Assembly: GCF_017654505.1 (NCBI RefSeq)
Contig: NC_054559.1
Span: forward strand, 17,942,292 to 18,006,291
DNA: 64,000 bases
Reading direction: 5' to 3'
From: Polyodon spathula
Lineage: Eukaryota > Chordata > Actinopteri > Acipenseriformes > Polyodontidae
Position numbers and translations under genes: made by a program. Under the pieces are notes generated by a model. That model was not told the DNA's origin. It saw only the letters and a list, made by a program, of their open reading frames with translations, and did no database searches. How positions within the stretch are numbered: the stretch's first letter is position 1; the number at the start of each line of letters is the position of its first letter. Of this stretch, positions 1 to 13,045 are shown piece by piece.

Positions 1-990
1 GCTCTGATTTCAAGTTCATGGCCCCAGTTTAGGAAAGGTCATAAAATATCATACAGAAAATGAAAAGAAAAATAGCATTTCAGCTAATTGGAAACTAGAG
101 TCGGGTCAAATAGACTCAAAACCTAATAGGAAGGTTAAACACTGTAGTGTTCCTAGCCAAGCAACTGAACATCTATTGGTGCTTTGCTAATGAATATCAT
201 ACCCGTTTGGAAGATGCGGACATTTCCAGAGGCAATGCTTGATGAACAACTGCTGCTATGGCTTCCTGATCACTTCCTGTGCTGCAGTTCAATCTCATTC
301 CAATGGGCAAGGTGCAATCAGACCATGTGACTCGCCTACAGCAAGGTTACCATGCAGACAACAGTGACATCTCAAACTGATTTACGGGACACTGAGACAG
401 AACAGGATTTCAAACTTGTCTAAACTGAAAGCAGTTAATGTGTAAATTAACCATTACACCTTTTCTTAAATAAATAACAGTGTTTAATTACCATGTGCAT
501 CAAATAAAATAATTATTATCTATAATTATAATAAGAATGAATAAAATGGTTATGTATTTGTATTATTATTATGTTTTTTTTTTGTTTTTTTTTTTGCAGC
601 CACTTAGTTGCTATTTATGCAAATACTCTCCCAAGCAAAGCATCATCCCGTTTCTCATCTGTTCATCCATAGCTAATAATAGATCTGATGGGAAGCAGCT
701 GATCACGGTGACTTGTTTGCTATGCACAGCAATTCCGCCTCAGGATTAATCTCAGCAAAGGTGTAGCAAATTTATACATAAAATATATTCAGTTTAAGGG
801 GAATTCTCAGAATCCGTCCGGTCTCAACGCATCTGTTAAATCTACAGCCAAATGGAGACCCTAAACTCACTGGAAGATGTATAGACTTGGCTAGCATTTC
901 TTTGACACAGCGAAGGTGGTCGCAGAATCAAACCATTGTTGGCTCTCTTTTAGGTTGAGATATTAGCCGTTCTTGTCCTAGTTCAATGGG
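1..990. other. Non-coding stretch, no gene recognised
   Basis: Mostly AT-rich sequence with short T and TAT runs around 525-595. Open frames here are under 75 codons, start inside low-complexity sequence and lack splice signals that would join them to anything. Nothing could be assigned. Confidence 0.6.
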
Positions 991-999
991 ACAATAAAT

Positions 1000-2310
1000 T
1001 ACAGGATCACTCTGTACGAAGCAGGGTCCATTTCACACGGGAAGCCGTTTTTAGCATGTGCTGGCTCATACGTTTCTCGCACATAATAAATGTGATACGC
1101 CAGAAGCAGCTAAAGGCTGTGCAGCTTCACTCAGACCATGCATTATCAGCATTATCCGACCCTATGCGATTTCAGGTCGTAGACGCATGAGAAAAGGCTG
1201 TACGACTTTCAACAAAATACGCATATCTCAGGAGGGCGAATAACGAAACTCAGACCCGTCACACAGGGTCGGAGACCCTGCACTCCGGGCAGAAATTAGA
1301 TCGGAGTCTGAAGTATTAACCAAACTTTATCCTTTATCCCGTTGTGTTCATATCGGTAACAATATTTTTTGTCAAAAAAAAAAAAAACATTTTCAATATT
1401 ATTATTATTTTTTTAAATATCAAAAATAGAATTCCTGATACAAAAAACAAAAACTTATATTTTGATATATGAGATGTAATTTTTGATATCAAAAGCAGAA
1501 TGTTCGATATCAGAAATTGGTGACTAGGGGTGTTGGTTTATACTTCCGACTGCGCCCCAATGTTTGGTCTCCAGGGGTGCCCAGTCCTTCTGGTGCACCC
1601 GTAGACGTGTCTGCAGCTGGCTTTTGTCCGAGAGAGAGAGAGAGAGAGAGAAGTATAAATCTTACGTGTCGCGGCAGCTTGCCTGCTTGCAGGACTGTCC
1701 CCTCCCGGAGCAGGACAGTCACTCTCTGCCGGGAGGGGTAGTGACGCCGCAACAACGGAAGTCTGTTTACTAATTCAAAATGGCTTCCTTAATAAGGAAG
1801 TGAAGAAAATAATCCGAAGGGAAAAAAACACGAATAAACCCACGATTCGAACAAATAAACCCGTTTCTAATCAACGGGGACGCGTTTCGAAGGAGACCAG
1901 GAGCACTACCAGCTACGTTTTGTAAAGGTAAAAGACAAACCCGCCTCTTGAATTAAGTAAGATTATCTCCCCTGCGATGGTTATTTGTGTAGCTCCGGGT
2001 AAGGGGACAGTAATTATCGCTCCCGACCAAATTACATGTTACTTTCTCGATTTAAAAGAGACGTGTTCGTTTTATGGTAAGCTTCGAAATATTTGAAAAT
2101 ACCAAACGGGCACTTGGAGTTTGACTTGTGTGGCGTTTTAAAAACCGTGTCGTTTGTAAAGGGGGAGAGTCGAACTACAGTCGGTCCAGTGATCGAGTCT
2201 TTCTCCTCTTTGTGTAAAAGTTACGGACCGTGGCTTGATAAGCAGCCCTGTGCAGTTATCAAGAAAGTAGTTTGGGCCAGTCTTTCTGGAAAGCTAACGT
2301 TCAAATAAAC
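1000..2310. promoter_or_regulatory. CpG-retaining stretch, candidate promoter or first-exon region
   Basis: CpG dinucleotides are frequent here, for example about six in 1861-1920 and four in 2041-2100, whereas most surrounding 60-base lines have none or one. Methylated fish introns lose CpG, so retention suggests an unmethylated promoter. Two good plus-strand donor-like sites occur, CGG|GTAAGG near 1998 and ATG|GTAAGC near 2074, which would suit a non-coding first exon spliced to the acceptor at 15511. No TATA box or transcript evidence is visible, so the assignment to the gene at 15.6 kb is inference. Confidence 0.3.
1631..1651. repeat. (AG)n microsatellite
   Basis: About ten AG dinucleotides in a row within the CpG-retaining stretch. 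Confidence 0.9.
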
Positions 2311-2460
2311 GCTGGCCTTAAAATCTAAGATAATAGTTTTTATTTGTGAGGTTTGTTGACTTTTTTTTGCAGTTTTTTTATTTTTTATTTTCGGCTAGAA
2401 TGTTAAAATAAGCTTCCTTTCGACGATAAAGGGTGACACCTGTAATTCCACTAGCTAGGT

Positions 2461-2645
2461 GAGGGCTATTCAACGCTGGACCTGGAGGGCCGCTGTCCCT
2501 CCTGGTTTTAACTTTACACAATTGATTAATAGGACTAATTAAACTTCTAAAGCACTTCATTGGTCCAAAGAAGTAATTTAGGGTACAGTTGGAACAAAAA
2601 CCAGGAGGGACAGCGGTCCTTCAGGACCAGGGTTGGGTAGCCCTG
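2461..2645. mobile_element. Short hAT-like inverted-repeat element (family C)
   Basis: A 185-bp palindromic element. The left end reads gggctattcaacgctggacc and the right end is close to its reverse complement (gggttgggtagccctg). Both arms contain the same ctgtccctcctggttt core. The 8-bp flanks AGCTAGGT and CGCTAGAT match at six of eight positions, as expected for hAT-type target duplication. It has no transposase, so it is a non-autonomous MITE. Confidence 0.7.
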
Positions 2646-2960
2646 CGCTAGATAATGTAATATGGGATATGCGCAGTGCAATCCGTGACATCTTTTTAAA
2701 TGTACAAAAAAAGTCAATATTGATAGATTGTCATCAGCACTGTATTGTAAGTAAACTGATGATCATCGAAAGGAAACCTATATATATCTTCACTGTGTTA
2801 CTTGTACCTCATTACTTGCTCCATATAAATTAAAATATGTAAAATCAGTTAGATACGCACGATATAATAGCTAGTATTGATCAGGAACTATGCAAACTAC
2901 ACAATGTACATGTGATAATATAAATCGCCATGTAATAGCCCAGGTGATATGCATATAGTT

Positions 2961-3134
2961 TAGGGATGGAAGTAAGGCTCCCACTGCATTGCAATCTGAT
3001 CCATTCCAGATTTTTACAATGAGTTTTTACGACACACCTGAGCTTATTACCTATACACTGTGGCTAATCAGGCTTGTAATAAAACATTGAATGGGTGAAA
3101 CTGCTATGCAATAAGAGTCTGGTTTCCATCCCTG
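2961..3134. mobile_element. Inverted-repeat MITE, family A, copy 1
   Basis: A 174-bp element with ends related to CAGGGATGGAAATAAG and its reverse complement, and a core containing cacacctgagcttattacc. It is flanked by a perfect 5-bp direct repeat, TAGTT, at 2956-2960 and 3135-3139. At least seven more copies of the family lie in this window. It has no coding capacity. Confidence 0.8.
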
Positions 3135-3139
3135 TAGTT

Positions 3140-6100
3140 TTGTCTGGTGGAGGTGGTATTTTTACAGCTGGGTAGAAATTAGGCTAATTCTCTCCAATGT
3201 GGCTGTTAAATTCTTTCCACTACAAATTAGACAACATAGAAATCAAACCAGGACTAGCGCAAGATACAACACATATCAGTCCATTCAAGCAGAGCTACCC
3301 AGGGAGCGAACTTTGAGTAGTTTGTGTTTTTGATCGATTCTTAGCATTTCGCTGACAACTCTAAATAAATATTAAGCCAGCAGTTAATAGCATGAATTTA
3401 TGATTTCCACAATTGTCCGTGCCCATCCCGCTTTGACAGAACTTCTCTTTGTCTAAGTGGGTTTTCCTGAGAGGTTTATCTTGCTTTGCTGTTCTGTTTT
3501 GTATACCCTGTAGACGGCTTCCATTTGAGCTTTCTGAATACCAGGAAGAAATGACAAGCTTAATGAGAGTATTGTCTGTGGCTGGCTAAAGTCAATAGCT
3601 GGCAGAAACGTTTTGACAAAATGTTGCTTTGATTTAGACTGCAGTAGGTTTGTGATTCTAAGCTTTGGGGGAGTGGTCTCAACCCCTCCCTGTCTTCAGT
3701 GGTCTTGTGCTGACTGTGCTTTAGATACAGTCCCAAGGAATGCAACAAAAAAACAACATTTCGGGTTCCAACTCATTCTTGGTAGTTTTAAGTAGTTGAA
3801 AATTATTAAAGTAGACATGTAACAATTCTGTGGCAATTGTAAGTTCATGCTGCTTGCAGAAAAGACATATACAGTACAGAACATCACCATGTTCACTTTG
3901 CTGTAGCCTGCACAGAAACACTATCAGAGAGGTGCTTTCTACATAAAAGGTAGTATCTTGTACCTTCTCCCAAATCATGTTTCTGCAGAACCATAAAAAT
4001 CTATATATTTACCAAACACAGTTCTATTTAAAATAAAACCGTGGATATAGAACAGGCCTCACACGGAAGTTGCAGCTGTGTGTAACAAGTGTTTTTACCC
4101 AAGGGTAAGATGCATTTAACAATCTGGAATAATGTTTTTTTTCTGAAATTATTTACCTCTCCCAGGCTAGTGGGAGATTGGTAAAATATATAAATAAACA
4201 AGAGTTGAGGTGTGGGCTCATCTGGGACTAGAGCAGAAGGAATTAAAACAGTACTGTAAAAATAGTCTTAATTATACTGAACAACCCTCAATCTGGGCAT
4301 TGTCATTTATTTTTCATTACAGCTGGGAAACATGAAAACAATACAAGAAAAGATTTGCTTCTTTTATATGTATATTGCTGTCTCATACACTACAGGATTT
4401 ATACCACCTTGTGAATATTATGCCAAGTTAGTAATTTATGAATAAATGGTTGCAGATATGGCTGATGGTAAATGCAATTATTTTTGATTATGCTGTATGC
4501 ATACAGGCACACATGGCACCCTTCTGAAGTTCATAAACAGTTGACCTTCCTCATTTCTGTACAGACAGACACATTGTAGAATTTTGCATTAGGGCTGTTG
4601 GTTTTTGACAGCTCTTCATTCTAAAATCGGAAGGATTTGAATACACATCTAGAAATACATTAACAGGATTAGCAAGGAAATTACTCCACAAATTGCTGTG
4701 GTATAGTACAAAGCTTCCCTGACTGTTTCTAATCTCTGGAAAGCTTAATTTCAAAGCAATTTGAGAGGCCATGGGTTTAGAAGTTAGTTAGCATTTAAAT
4801 GAGCATTAGCTAAAGAATTAGACAATGACCAGAAACTAAATTTAAAGGTGACATAAAATAACATTTTACTCAGAAGTGTAATACATTAGACATCTATAAT
4901 GAACCTACAGACACCAAGTATAGTTAAATAAGACACTGCACCTTTACTATTCCACATAATTTACGATTAATCATTTTTAACATTATCCACTTCTATAAAC
5001 AAGTTACAAGTAAGAGTACTGTGGTAATCATTTATAGTTCCACTGCCTGTGACTTTGTTTAAAAAGTGCTGTTCATGATGATGGTGGTGTTGTGAGTGCT
5101 TCATTCAAAGAGGGGGGCAGTCCTAGAGTTTTTAATGCTGAAGTGAAACTTTTTTTAAATGGAAATGTAACTTTTTAAAATTTTCCCAGAGAGTCAACAT
5201 ATTTAGAAGCCATACTGCTAGATTTCTCTAGGCATTTTTTTTTTTAAATTATTGCACAAAGCATCCTGCAGCCAGGTGTGTTATTTATTATCAAAATCCT
5301 AACTCTCTTTATATTGGTACGTTGTTTCTGATGGCGTTTTAGATTTCTGGTTAAGTTTAAATAAAAAAAATAGATTTTCATTATGTGGGGGTTCGACAGC
5401 GAACTTCCTTGGTTGCTGTACACGTTACCACACCAAATGCATATTTGCTTTTTGCCTGTAGACAGTGAAGTCTGAACCCTTCCACCTGCAGTACACACGT
5501 TAGATAAAATACTAGTTAGTCCTCTCAGAATGTACTGTCAGTAAATGTTATTACTAAAACAAAAACGCCATTGATTTCTTAACAATAACCTAGCTTTCAA
5601 GGTATCATCCCCTTTTTTAAAGGCTTAACTCCAGTAATGATACAGTATACACAGACACCACTACAGCTTTAATTGAATCGCAGATCTTTTCTGTAAACCC
5701 CAGTAGTAGATAAGCTGAATTGTAACTTTTTTTTTCTTTTCTTATTGTCCTCTGAAGGCATCTCTGTTTGCTCACTCCTTCAGCAGTTACCCTGCAATGC
5801 TGTGGAACTGTTCCTAATGCCTCATTTCTATAGACATCTCGCTTTACATCTATACTGATGAGTGCTTGTTCTTTCTAGCAGGTGGGTGTAACCTAGTCTT
5901 GTTGCCTGACTCCGCTACCTTTCCAACCCCACCTTGTGACCTCTGATTGGGATGTGGGTTTGGGGGAGGCACAGCAGTTTTGTACTGTAGCCTTAGTGTC
6001 ACTTATTTCAGAGTGACAGTATTCTGAAGCACTCATAGTATGTGATGGGGGTAGCAGTAAAGGTCCATGTGGCCCCTCTTTATTACATCATTTCCTCCAG

Positions 6101-6736
6101 GGTATAGAGTTGCCTGGCTGTTCAGTGTTTCTTGAAAGACCCCAGTGTTTTTGGCCTCTGCAGAGGCTTGTCTGGTACGGGGGTGATTTATAAAGTCAGC
6201 TGGGGGTGTGTGATCCTTTCCAGGTTCGAAATAAGAGCCTAATTACCCCTGTAGTGTAATGTAGACTCACTACAAATGTAGACCATGCTGAGCATTTACA
6301 GTTTACATGGTGTTTTTCTTTCCCTTGAAGTATGCAAAACACAGCCAGCCTATATTGCAGGCATCTCAGATATCTTATAAGGCCCAGAATAAGGTATTTT
6401 TAACTTTAAAAGAAAATGAGTTGAATTGATTAAATATGTAAGGTAGTGCTAATCCATACATGATTACGTATGTACAATAGCAGCATATACAATACCCACT
6501 GTTTCCAGTGGCAGAAGATAAGCATCTAGTTCTGATTTTTAAATGTGTAAGACTTTATAACAGTCCTGGGTGTGTTGCAGAAAGGATTAAACATGGCAAC
6601 ATATTTTACATGAGAAAATATCTGGGCATACCTTCAAAGCCTTCAGTATTTCCGCATAAAGTTTTGTGCAGTTTATGCATTGTTTAGTGATTACATAATC
6701 GCAGATATTACTTAAAAAAGTTTTCAAAGCTCTGTC
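3140..6736. other. Non-coding stretch, no gene recognised
   Basis: AT-rich sequence with many stops in all frames. The longest open frames are 60-85 codons and resemble no family I know. If the CpG-rich region at 1-2.3 kb is a promoter, this is probably part of a long first intron. Confidence 0.5.
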
Positions 6737-6744
6737 CTCTAACC

Positions 6745-7084
6745 CAGTGTTTCCCAATCCTAGTCCTGGGGAGCCCCTGTGTCTGCTGGTTTTCATTCCA
6801 ACTGATCTCTCAGTTACTTAACTAGACCCTTCATTGAACTGATACTTTGCTTAATTAGATCTTTTTAATTGTTTTCAGCTCTTACAGCTGCAGAGTTGAA
6901 GTTACTTATAATATGTTATAGCTAACTTGAAATCTGCAACTGTTTAAGAGCTGAAAACAAGTAAAAAGGTCTAATTAAGCAAAATATCAGTTCAGTTATG
7001 GGTTTAATTAAGTAATTGAGAACTCAGTTGGAAAGAAAACCGGTAGACACAGTGTATCCCCGGGACCAGGATTGGGAAACCGTG
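6745..7084. mobile_element. hAT-type MITE (family B), copy 1
   Basis: A 340-bp palindromic element starting cagtgtttcccaatcc and ending in the related inverted sequence ggattgggaaaccgtg. The arms share the tracts ttacttaactagaccctt and ttgttttcagctctta with their inverted partners. The flanks CTCTAACC (6737-6744) and GTCTAACC (7085-7092) match at seven of eight positions and fit the hAT target consensus nTCTAGAn. A second copy is at 48939-49229. It is non-autonomous. Confidence 0.85.
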
Positions 7085-7092
7085 GTCTAACC

Positions 7093-10000
7093 CAAGAGGT
7101 GAATGCTGTTTGCATAGTCTGGTACTTTGGAGTGCATACAGAGTTCCCATTCAACAGCAGAGCAAACAGCGGTGAAGCAAAACTTTCTACAATCATATAA
7201 ACATGATCAAGCCAATTGGGTTTACATAGAATGGAACAAGAGAGTGTTTAAAAACATACTGAGTTCAAGACTTTGAAGAAGTTATTGATTCACTTGTCGA
7301 ATCTTACTTTACGAACTGTGGGCTGCTGTTCTTCACACAGACCATATTCCATAGTCTGGATTTATTGATGGATGCAAATTTTTTAAATTCCCAGATCTGA
7401 TGAATAATTGACGCATCTCTGGGACATAGTATTTTGAATAGTCTTTTAGTGCACCCAAAATACCATTCTGATTTTAAACTGTAATTATTTTACACAAATA
7501 AACACCATTTTAAAAAAAAGACAGCGTGATTTTAACAATAGCAACTCGTTATGACCCCCTGAGGTATCATTTTCTTAATTGCAGTGCCATATAACCAGAA
7601 ACCGTCTCAGTCAGCAGGTTATTTAATTCCATTTGTTGCCTCATCTGGCTTGCTTTTGTGTATAACAGCATTCATTGTATTTTTGATTATAATCTGGTGA
7701 TAAATCCTATTTATGACTCCAGGGTTGATTGGTCCTGAAGTGAAAGCATTCTTTCTCAGTGGGATGAGGCAGTGGTGGAGGGGATGAGGTGGTTAGTTAT
7801 CATTTTAAATGTCACAAATGAGTAAGTGTTAATTGAGTTACAGGCATGAAAAAATAAATGTTTAAATTCATTGGTAATTCCAGCACTTTATTAATAGCAA
7901 CGGCTGGGGGCTCCTTAGAAGTTATTGTTTTTATCTCACTCTCTGCAGGTACGGCATTTCAGTAATTAATTTATTTTAGGTCTGGTTTTTCATTTATTCA
8001 TGATTCTCAAATCCTATATTAGTTTGGTAGTCACACTTTAGCCCTCTGCAGACAGTAACAATCCACATACAATCACCACACAGTTTAGCACAGATTGTAC
8101 TAGGAACTGCGTGCAATCTTGAGGGGGATTGTACGGGATTGGAGACTGAACTCCCTCACGAAGAGGGGGAACGCTCACTGGACACTGGGGTTCACATTGC
8201 CCCTGCTGCGCCTTCACGGTACCTCATAGTGATGCGCTTTGCTCGTTTTTATGAGGTGCAATTTAGGTGAGATCACTGCCAATATAACCCTTGTCATGTC
8301 ACGCACCAAAATTCATCACAAACAGTGAAAAGAATAAAAAAAGTATTTACATTATCAGTCCATGATCTTGTGGGCGTTTTGGTAACGTTGAGTAATTTAT
8401 CATGCTAATCTGCAATTCGGTTAAGGCTGTCGAGGATTTCTAATGAAACCCCTCTTGGGCGAAAAAAACTGCCGAACTACACTACTGAACTTTCTGCCAC
8501 CTGCCGTTCACGCAGCCAGCCAGACTAGCTTTTGCCAGTCAGTATTTTAATCTGATAGGATGTCTCTAGCCACCTGCTTGACAAAACTTATGACTCCTTG
8601 AGAAATAAAAAGGTCAGAGACCAGTAAGTCACACTGTGTTAATGTCACAGGTCGTGTTTTTGAGGCAGTGTGCTCCTGTGTGGGGAGCGCAGGGCCTGTG
8701 GATCAGCTGCAAACCACTCTAGCTGTATAGGAAAGATAACTCCACTAAAAACAACAGACCACTAAACTAATCTAATTATTAATAGGCATTTTTCATCAGT
8801 TTAGTGATTTATGTACATAAATGGAGCCAAAAGGATTTGTAGGTTTCTGACCATGTTTTTTATACCAGGTTGGTTATAAAGGCTGTAGGAGACTTTTGTA
8901 GCTTAAATAAAGACACATTTCATTCATGCCAGAAGAAAGTAGAGCTACAACGTCTGTTTAGGTAGGTTTGTGTTGTGTTTGTGTGTATGTTGCTCGTCAT
9001 TTCCCACTCTTGATATGGGTATGTTTTATTGTTTTATTGTAGGAAGTGAATGTTATAGACACCCTTTGTCTCAAGGAAGGGTTTCATTGGCAAATATTAT
9101 ACAAATAAAATAAAATAAAATAAAAAATAGTCATAACAGGAACGTATGCATATGTGCCATCATTTAAACTGGACTGGGTTGTTTTTATTTTGTTTTTGTT
9201 TTGTTTTTATCAGATGCAGATGGTTAAGCTGAATATTTAGTGACAAGCTGGAAGAATGACTGGATAACAATAGATGTCAATTATTAAATTCTAATTAAAA
9301 AAAAATTCAACACCTGCTGACTGGATCTGTCTGAAAAAGTATTAGAAAGTTTGAATCGGCTGTTAACCTGAACAGAGAAATGGCTTCCAGTAAGCCACAG
9401 GGCTAGGATGATATTTGACTCATCCCAAGTTTGCAGAGGATACCAAGGCAAGAATTAATCCTGGGACAAGTATACGCAAAAGTTTTGCATCACCAATAAT
9501 TTTAGGACTGAGACATAATTAAAAAAAAAAAAAAAAAAGAACTATGTGAACATAATTTAGATATTTTTATTTAACATCAAAGAAACTACAAAATGATATC
9601 ACAGATGTCTTCAATTTTTGTCAGTTTTATCATTAGGTATGGAAAACTACAAAGTGGAATGTAATTCATTATGTTGACGTAACATTAATCAGCAGGTTTC
9701 ATTCGACTTGATGAAGCAAAATGAGTTAATTCTATAGGCTGGTGCAAGACGTTTAGCCATAGCTTTATATAACTAACCAGTGAAGTCATTATTATAAGGT
9801 GTAAATGGGAACTACCTTGCCCCCAGGGGAAGGAAAGATGACCCTCCCAGCTCTGATCCTTTTGTACTGTTTAGTCAACATGGTGTTCATGAACCCATTC
9901 AACCTCCTATGATTTGTATAGTAGAAAGCTTGACTAACCTAACATGACATTCTGCACATCATGATAATCCCCCAAGCCCCTCCAAGAGTGAATGTTCATG

Positions 10001-12780
10001 ACCAGTTTTAGCTGCAAAATTCATTAGAAGTATTACAGCTACAGCAGCTCACGCACTGCTCTCTCGTGTCTTGTACGGACAGGACGTTCCGACAGTATGA
10101 CTACAGGGGGATCTTTGATTCTTAGCCAACAAGAGCCCCGTTTTAATTGTTACCTTCTTCAAAACAAGATGACTTCGATACAGGCTGTTTTTGCTTCAGA
10201 CCACGTGTAAACGCTGTTTGGAACTGAAGAAGAGCCCCGACAACGTGATGTCTCTCTGGGTTAAGACTTGTGTCTAAAAGCTCTAACCTGCCTGCTTGTA
10301 CCTTTTTAAAACTATTAATGCTTTAAACAAATATTGTTGATTGAGTAGCATACAGCAATTAAAAGCTACTGTCCTGCATTTACTAGCAGCGATTAATAAT
10401 GTAGAGGGTTGGCAAGTTAGCCATGCTTTGTTGTAAGGTCTGATGTATGTTTTTTTTTTTTTTTTTTTTCTCTCCGAGGCTAATCTGTTACTGTATTGGA
10501 AATCATTACGAGGCTCTTGCAATGCTTTTAAACTCAAGGCACACACTGTGAATTTTTGTAAGCAAGTAATTAAGTAAGGCAGCAGAATCCAGAAAGTATT
10601 CATGCAGGTTAGATAAAGTGCAGTTTTTTTTTATTTCATGGATTTCTGTTGCCATGGCAGTGAAATAATTGCCTTAGTCAGGATGTGAAATTCTGCAAGT
10701 GTTTAAGTTTAGCAAAGATGTTGTGATTACCCGCACGCTTCAAAAAATTTAGAGCAGATACATTTTATTATTTGTGCTTCATATCAGCAACCAGGATCGG
10801 CAAGTAGAGGCTAGTTTTTATTTGTATGTAGTCCTGGTCTATGGAAATGTAGTTTTTAAGTTCAGTAAAATATACTATTACATTACTGTGCTTCCCCCTC
10901 CTTGCAGCAAAACATGTTAAAACATCTGGTTGCTGCTTGGATGTCAAAAACTGTCCTCATATTTCTCATTAGCTACTAAAACAGTAACTCAGAGAATCAA
11001 ATACTGTACACACCATGCAAGAGTGTTGGAATTGCAGGTTATGGGTTTTTTCCTACAGTAAGCAGGCTTTGAAGAGCTGACCTTTGGCACAGAAACCAAT
11101 GTGGAGTCATAGATGCAGGTTATAAGTGAAGAGTTACTGGAGTCATGCAGTGGCATTGCACAGCACTGCTAGCAGCTTAAAGTAAACCCCCAAACTGTGT
11201 AGAAAGCATGCTAGCACAGACACTGTGCATCCGTCACAACGATGGCTGTGGACTGGTGATAGATCTGCTGTGCAGGTAATGGTGAAATGTTTTTATTTTA
11301 GATTTTTTTTCTGTGGCTGGGATTGTCCTTGTGGTTACTGGTACTTAGTTTTGACTTGGGAAGATTAAGGAGCCATGCAGCTTTGGCTGACTTTCCTATA
11401 GACTAACTCACAAACCATGATCATAGCATGATGTTTCTGATTTACCGTGTACCTGCCACACCGTAACCACTGAGCGACCGTACGCTGTAATCTAGTAAAC
11501 AATGTACTGCAAAGCCATATGTATTTGCGACCAAAATATTTGGCGAATCACACCCATAAAACCTGTATTGCTCCAGAAATGTTGGCGACTTGTTGCAATA
11601 TATCAGTACACTTGCAATACGAAGTATGTATTGTTAGTGAAATTTGATATTCGTGCCAAAAAATGATTGTGTGTTTATTTTCATACACAAAAAACACATA
11701 ATGAAAGGCTTGCAAATATTTATGGCTTTACAGCAGTATTGTCTCATCACATAGATTGGTACTGTACCTTTTTTTTACAGGTGTATTTTTGTGCATGCAT
11801 CTGCATTGTTTGTTTAATCTTGTTAGATTAAACCTATTCCATTTTAGTCCTCGAATCCTCTTCAGTTTCTGGGAAACTGAAGCACTGGGGAGATTTCTCG
11901 TATTCTATTGATTAGACACAGAGAAAGAACCACTCTTAACCACCTTTTAGGCAAAAGTGTTATTAAAATCTGTTCCAACTGGTGATTAAAAGGTCATTTT
12001 TTTCTGTTTACTCATGGCTCCATCTTCTGATGAGAAATGATGGTGTTGGTTCTCTTATCGAGAACTTGATTCACCACTTCAAAGGTTGGACTCTGTGTTT
12101 GGTGGGTTTAGAAAAGGCAGGGGGAGGAGGTTAGAAACTGACAAACACCAACCCTCCCTGCAAATCAACATGGTAGAGGGGGACTGATTTCTAGTAATAA
12201 CCAATCTGCCCTGGAATCAGAGTACTAGGAGCTGTTTCTGTTTGACACATCAATATATCCTTTCTGAAAAGTGGTCTAACAGTGATGCCGTGGTACTTCA
12301 TCATTTCTTATTTTTTGTTTGTTTGTTAAACACGGTCGTATTCCATTAAGCATGTGAAAGATACCATCTGTAAATCTACCTTTTTTTCTAAAGGGAAATT
12401 GACTTGTATGCGCAGAGCAGAATGGCAAACATCTCATGTGGATAAAAAGCACTGCATCCAATTCAAAACAGAACCCAAGCGGTGAAATGCATTGTCTTCC
12501 CGTCAGATCGTTTGCACGTTAAATAGTCATTTTTAAAATGTTTGCACCTGGCTACAACTTGTAAGTTATACATTGTGTCTCGAGCACTCCCATGTAAATA
12601 AGTAGCCCTAGATCAATAATTAACAACACTACAGTGTAACCTTTATTTGTTTGCCCAGTTTTTTCTCTTTTAATCTCCTGGTAAAGATAATTTACACTTG
12701 GGTAATTGGGAATGAACTTTTTTAGTACAGTGTCTGGGTCACCCTTACTAAAAAAAATAAATAAATACAAAATAATATAT
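7093..12780. other. Non-coding stretch, no gene recognised
   Basis: No exon-like sequence was found. It contains an A run near 9521-9538, a T run near 10449-10469 and an (AAAAT)-type simple repeat near 9106-9127. The motif acgcaaaagttttgcatcac near 9475 resembles the terminus of a Tc1/mariner-like element, but no transposase or partner terminus was recognised. Confidence 0.5.
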
Positions 12781-12783
12781 AGG

Positions 12784-13045
12784 AGGAGGCTGTGTGGTCT
12801 AGTGGTTAAAGAAGCAGGCTTGGAACAAGGAGGTCCCCGGTTCAAATTCCAGCTCAGCCACTGACTCATTGTGTGATCCCGTGCAACTCACTTAACCTCC
12901 TTGTGCTCCACCTTTTGGGTGAGATGTTGAAAGTGACTGTGCAAGTGATGCATAGTTCACACACCCTAGCCTCGTATCTTGTAAAGCGCTTTGTGATGGT
13001 GGTCTACTATGAAAGGCGCTATATAAAGATTATTATTATTATGAT
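12784..13045 (+). mobile_element. tRNA-derived SINE with L2-type 3' tail
   Basis: The head carries RNA polymerase III internal promoter boxes: an A-box-like tggtctagtggt at 12795-12806 and a B-box-like ggttcaaattcc at 12839-12850. The body ends with tgtaaagcgctttgtgatgg and aaggcgctatataaag, a tail common to fish SINEs mobilised by L2-like LINEs, followed by an (ATT)n tail. It appears full length. Confidence 0.85.

Noticed and set aside
9470..9720. Possible Tc1/mariner-like terminus (gcaaaagttttgcatcacc)
   Set aside because: No matching inverted terminus or transposase sequence was found nearby, so no element could be delimited.
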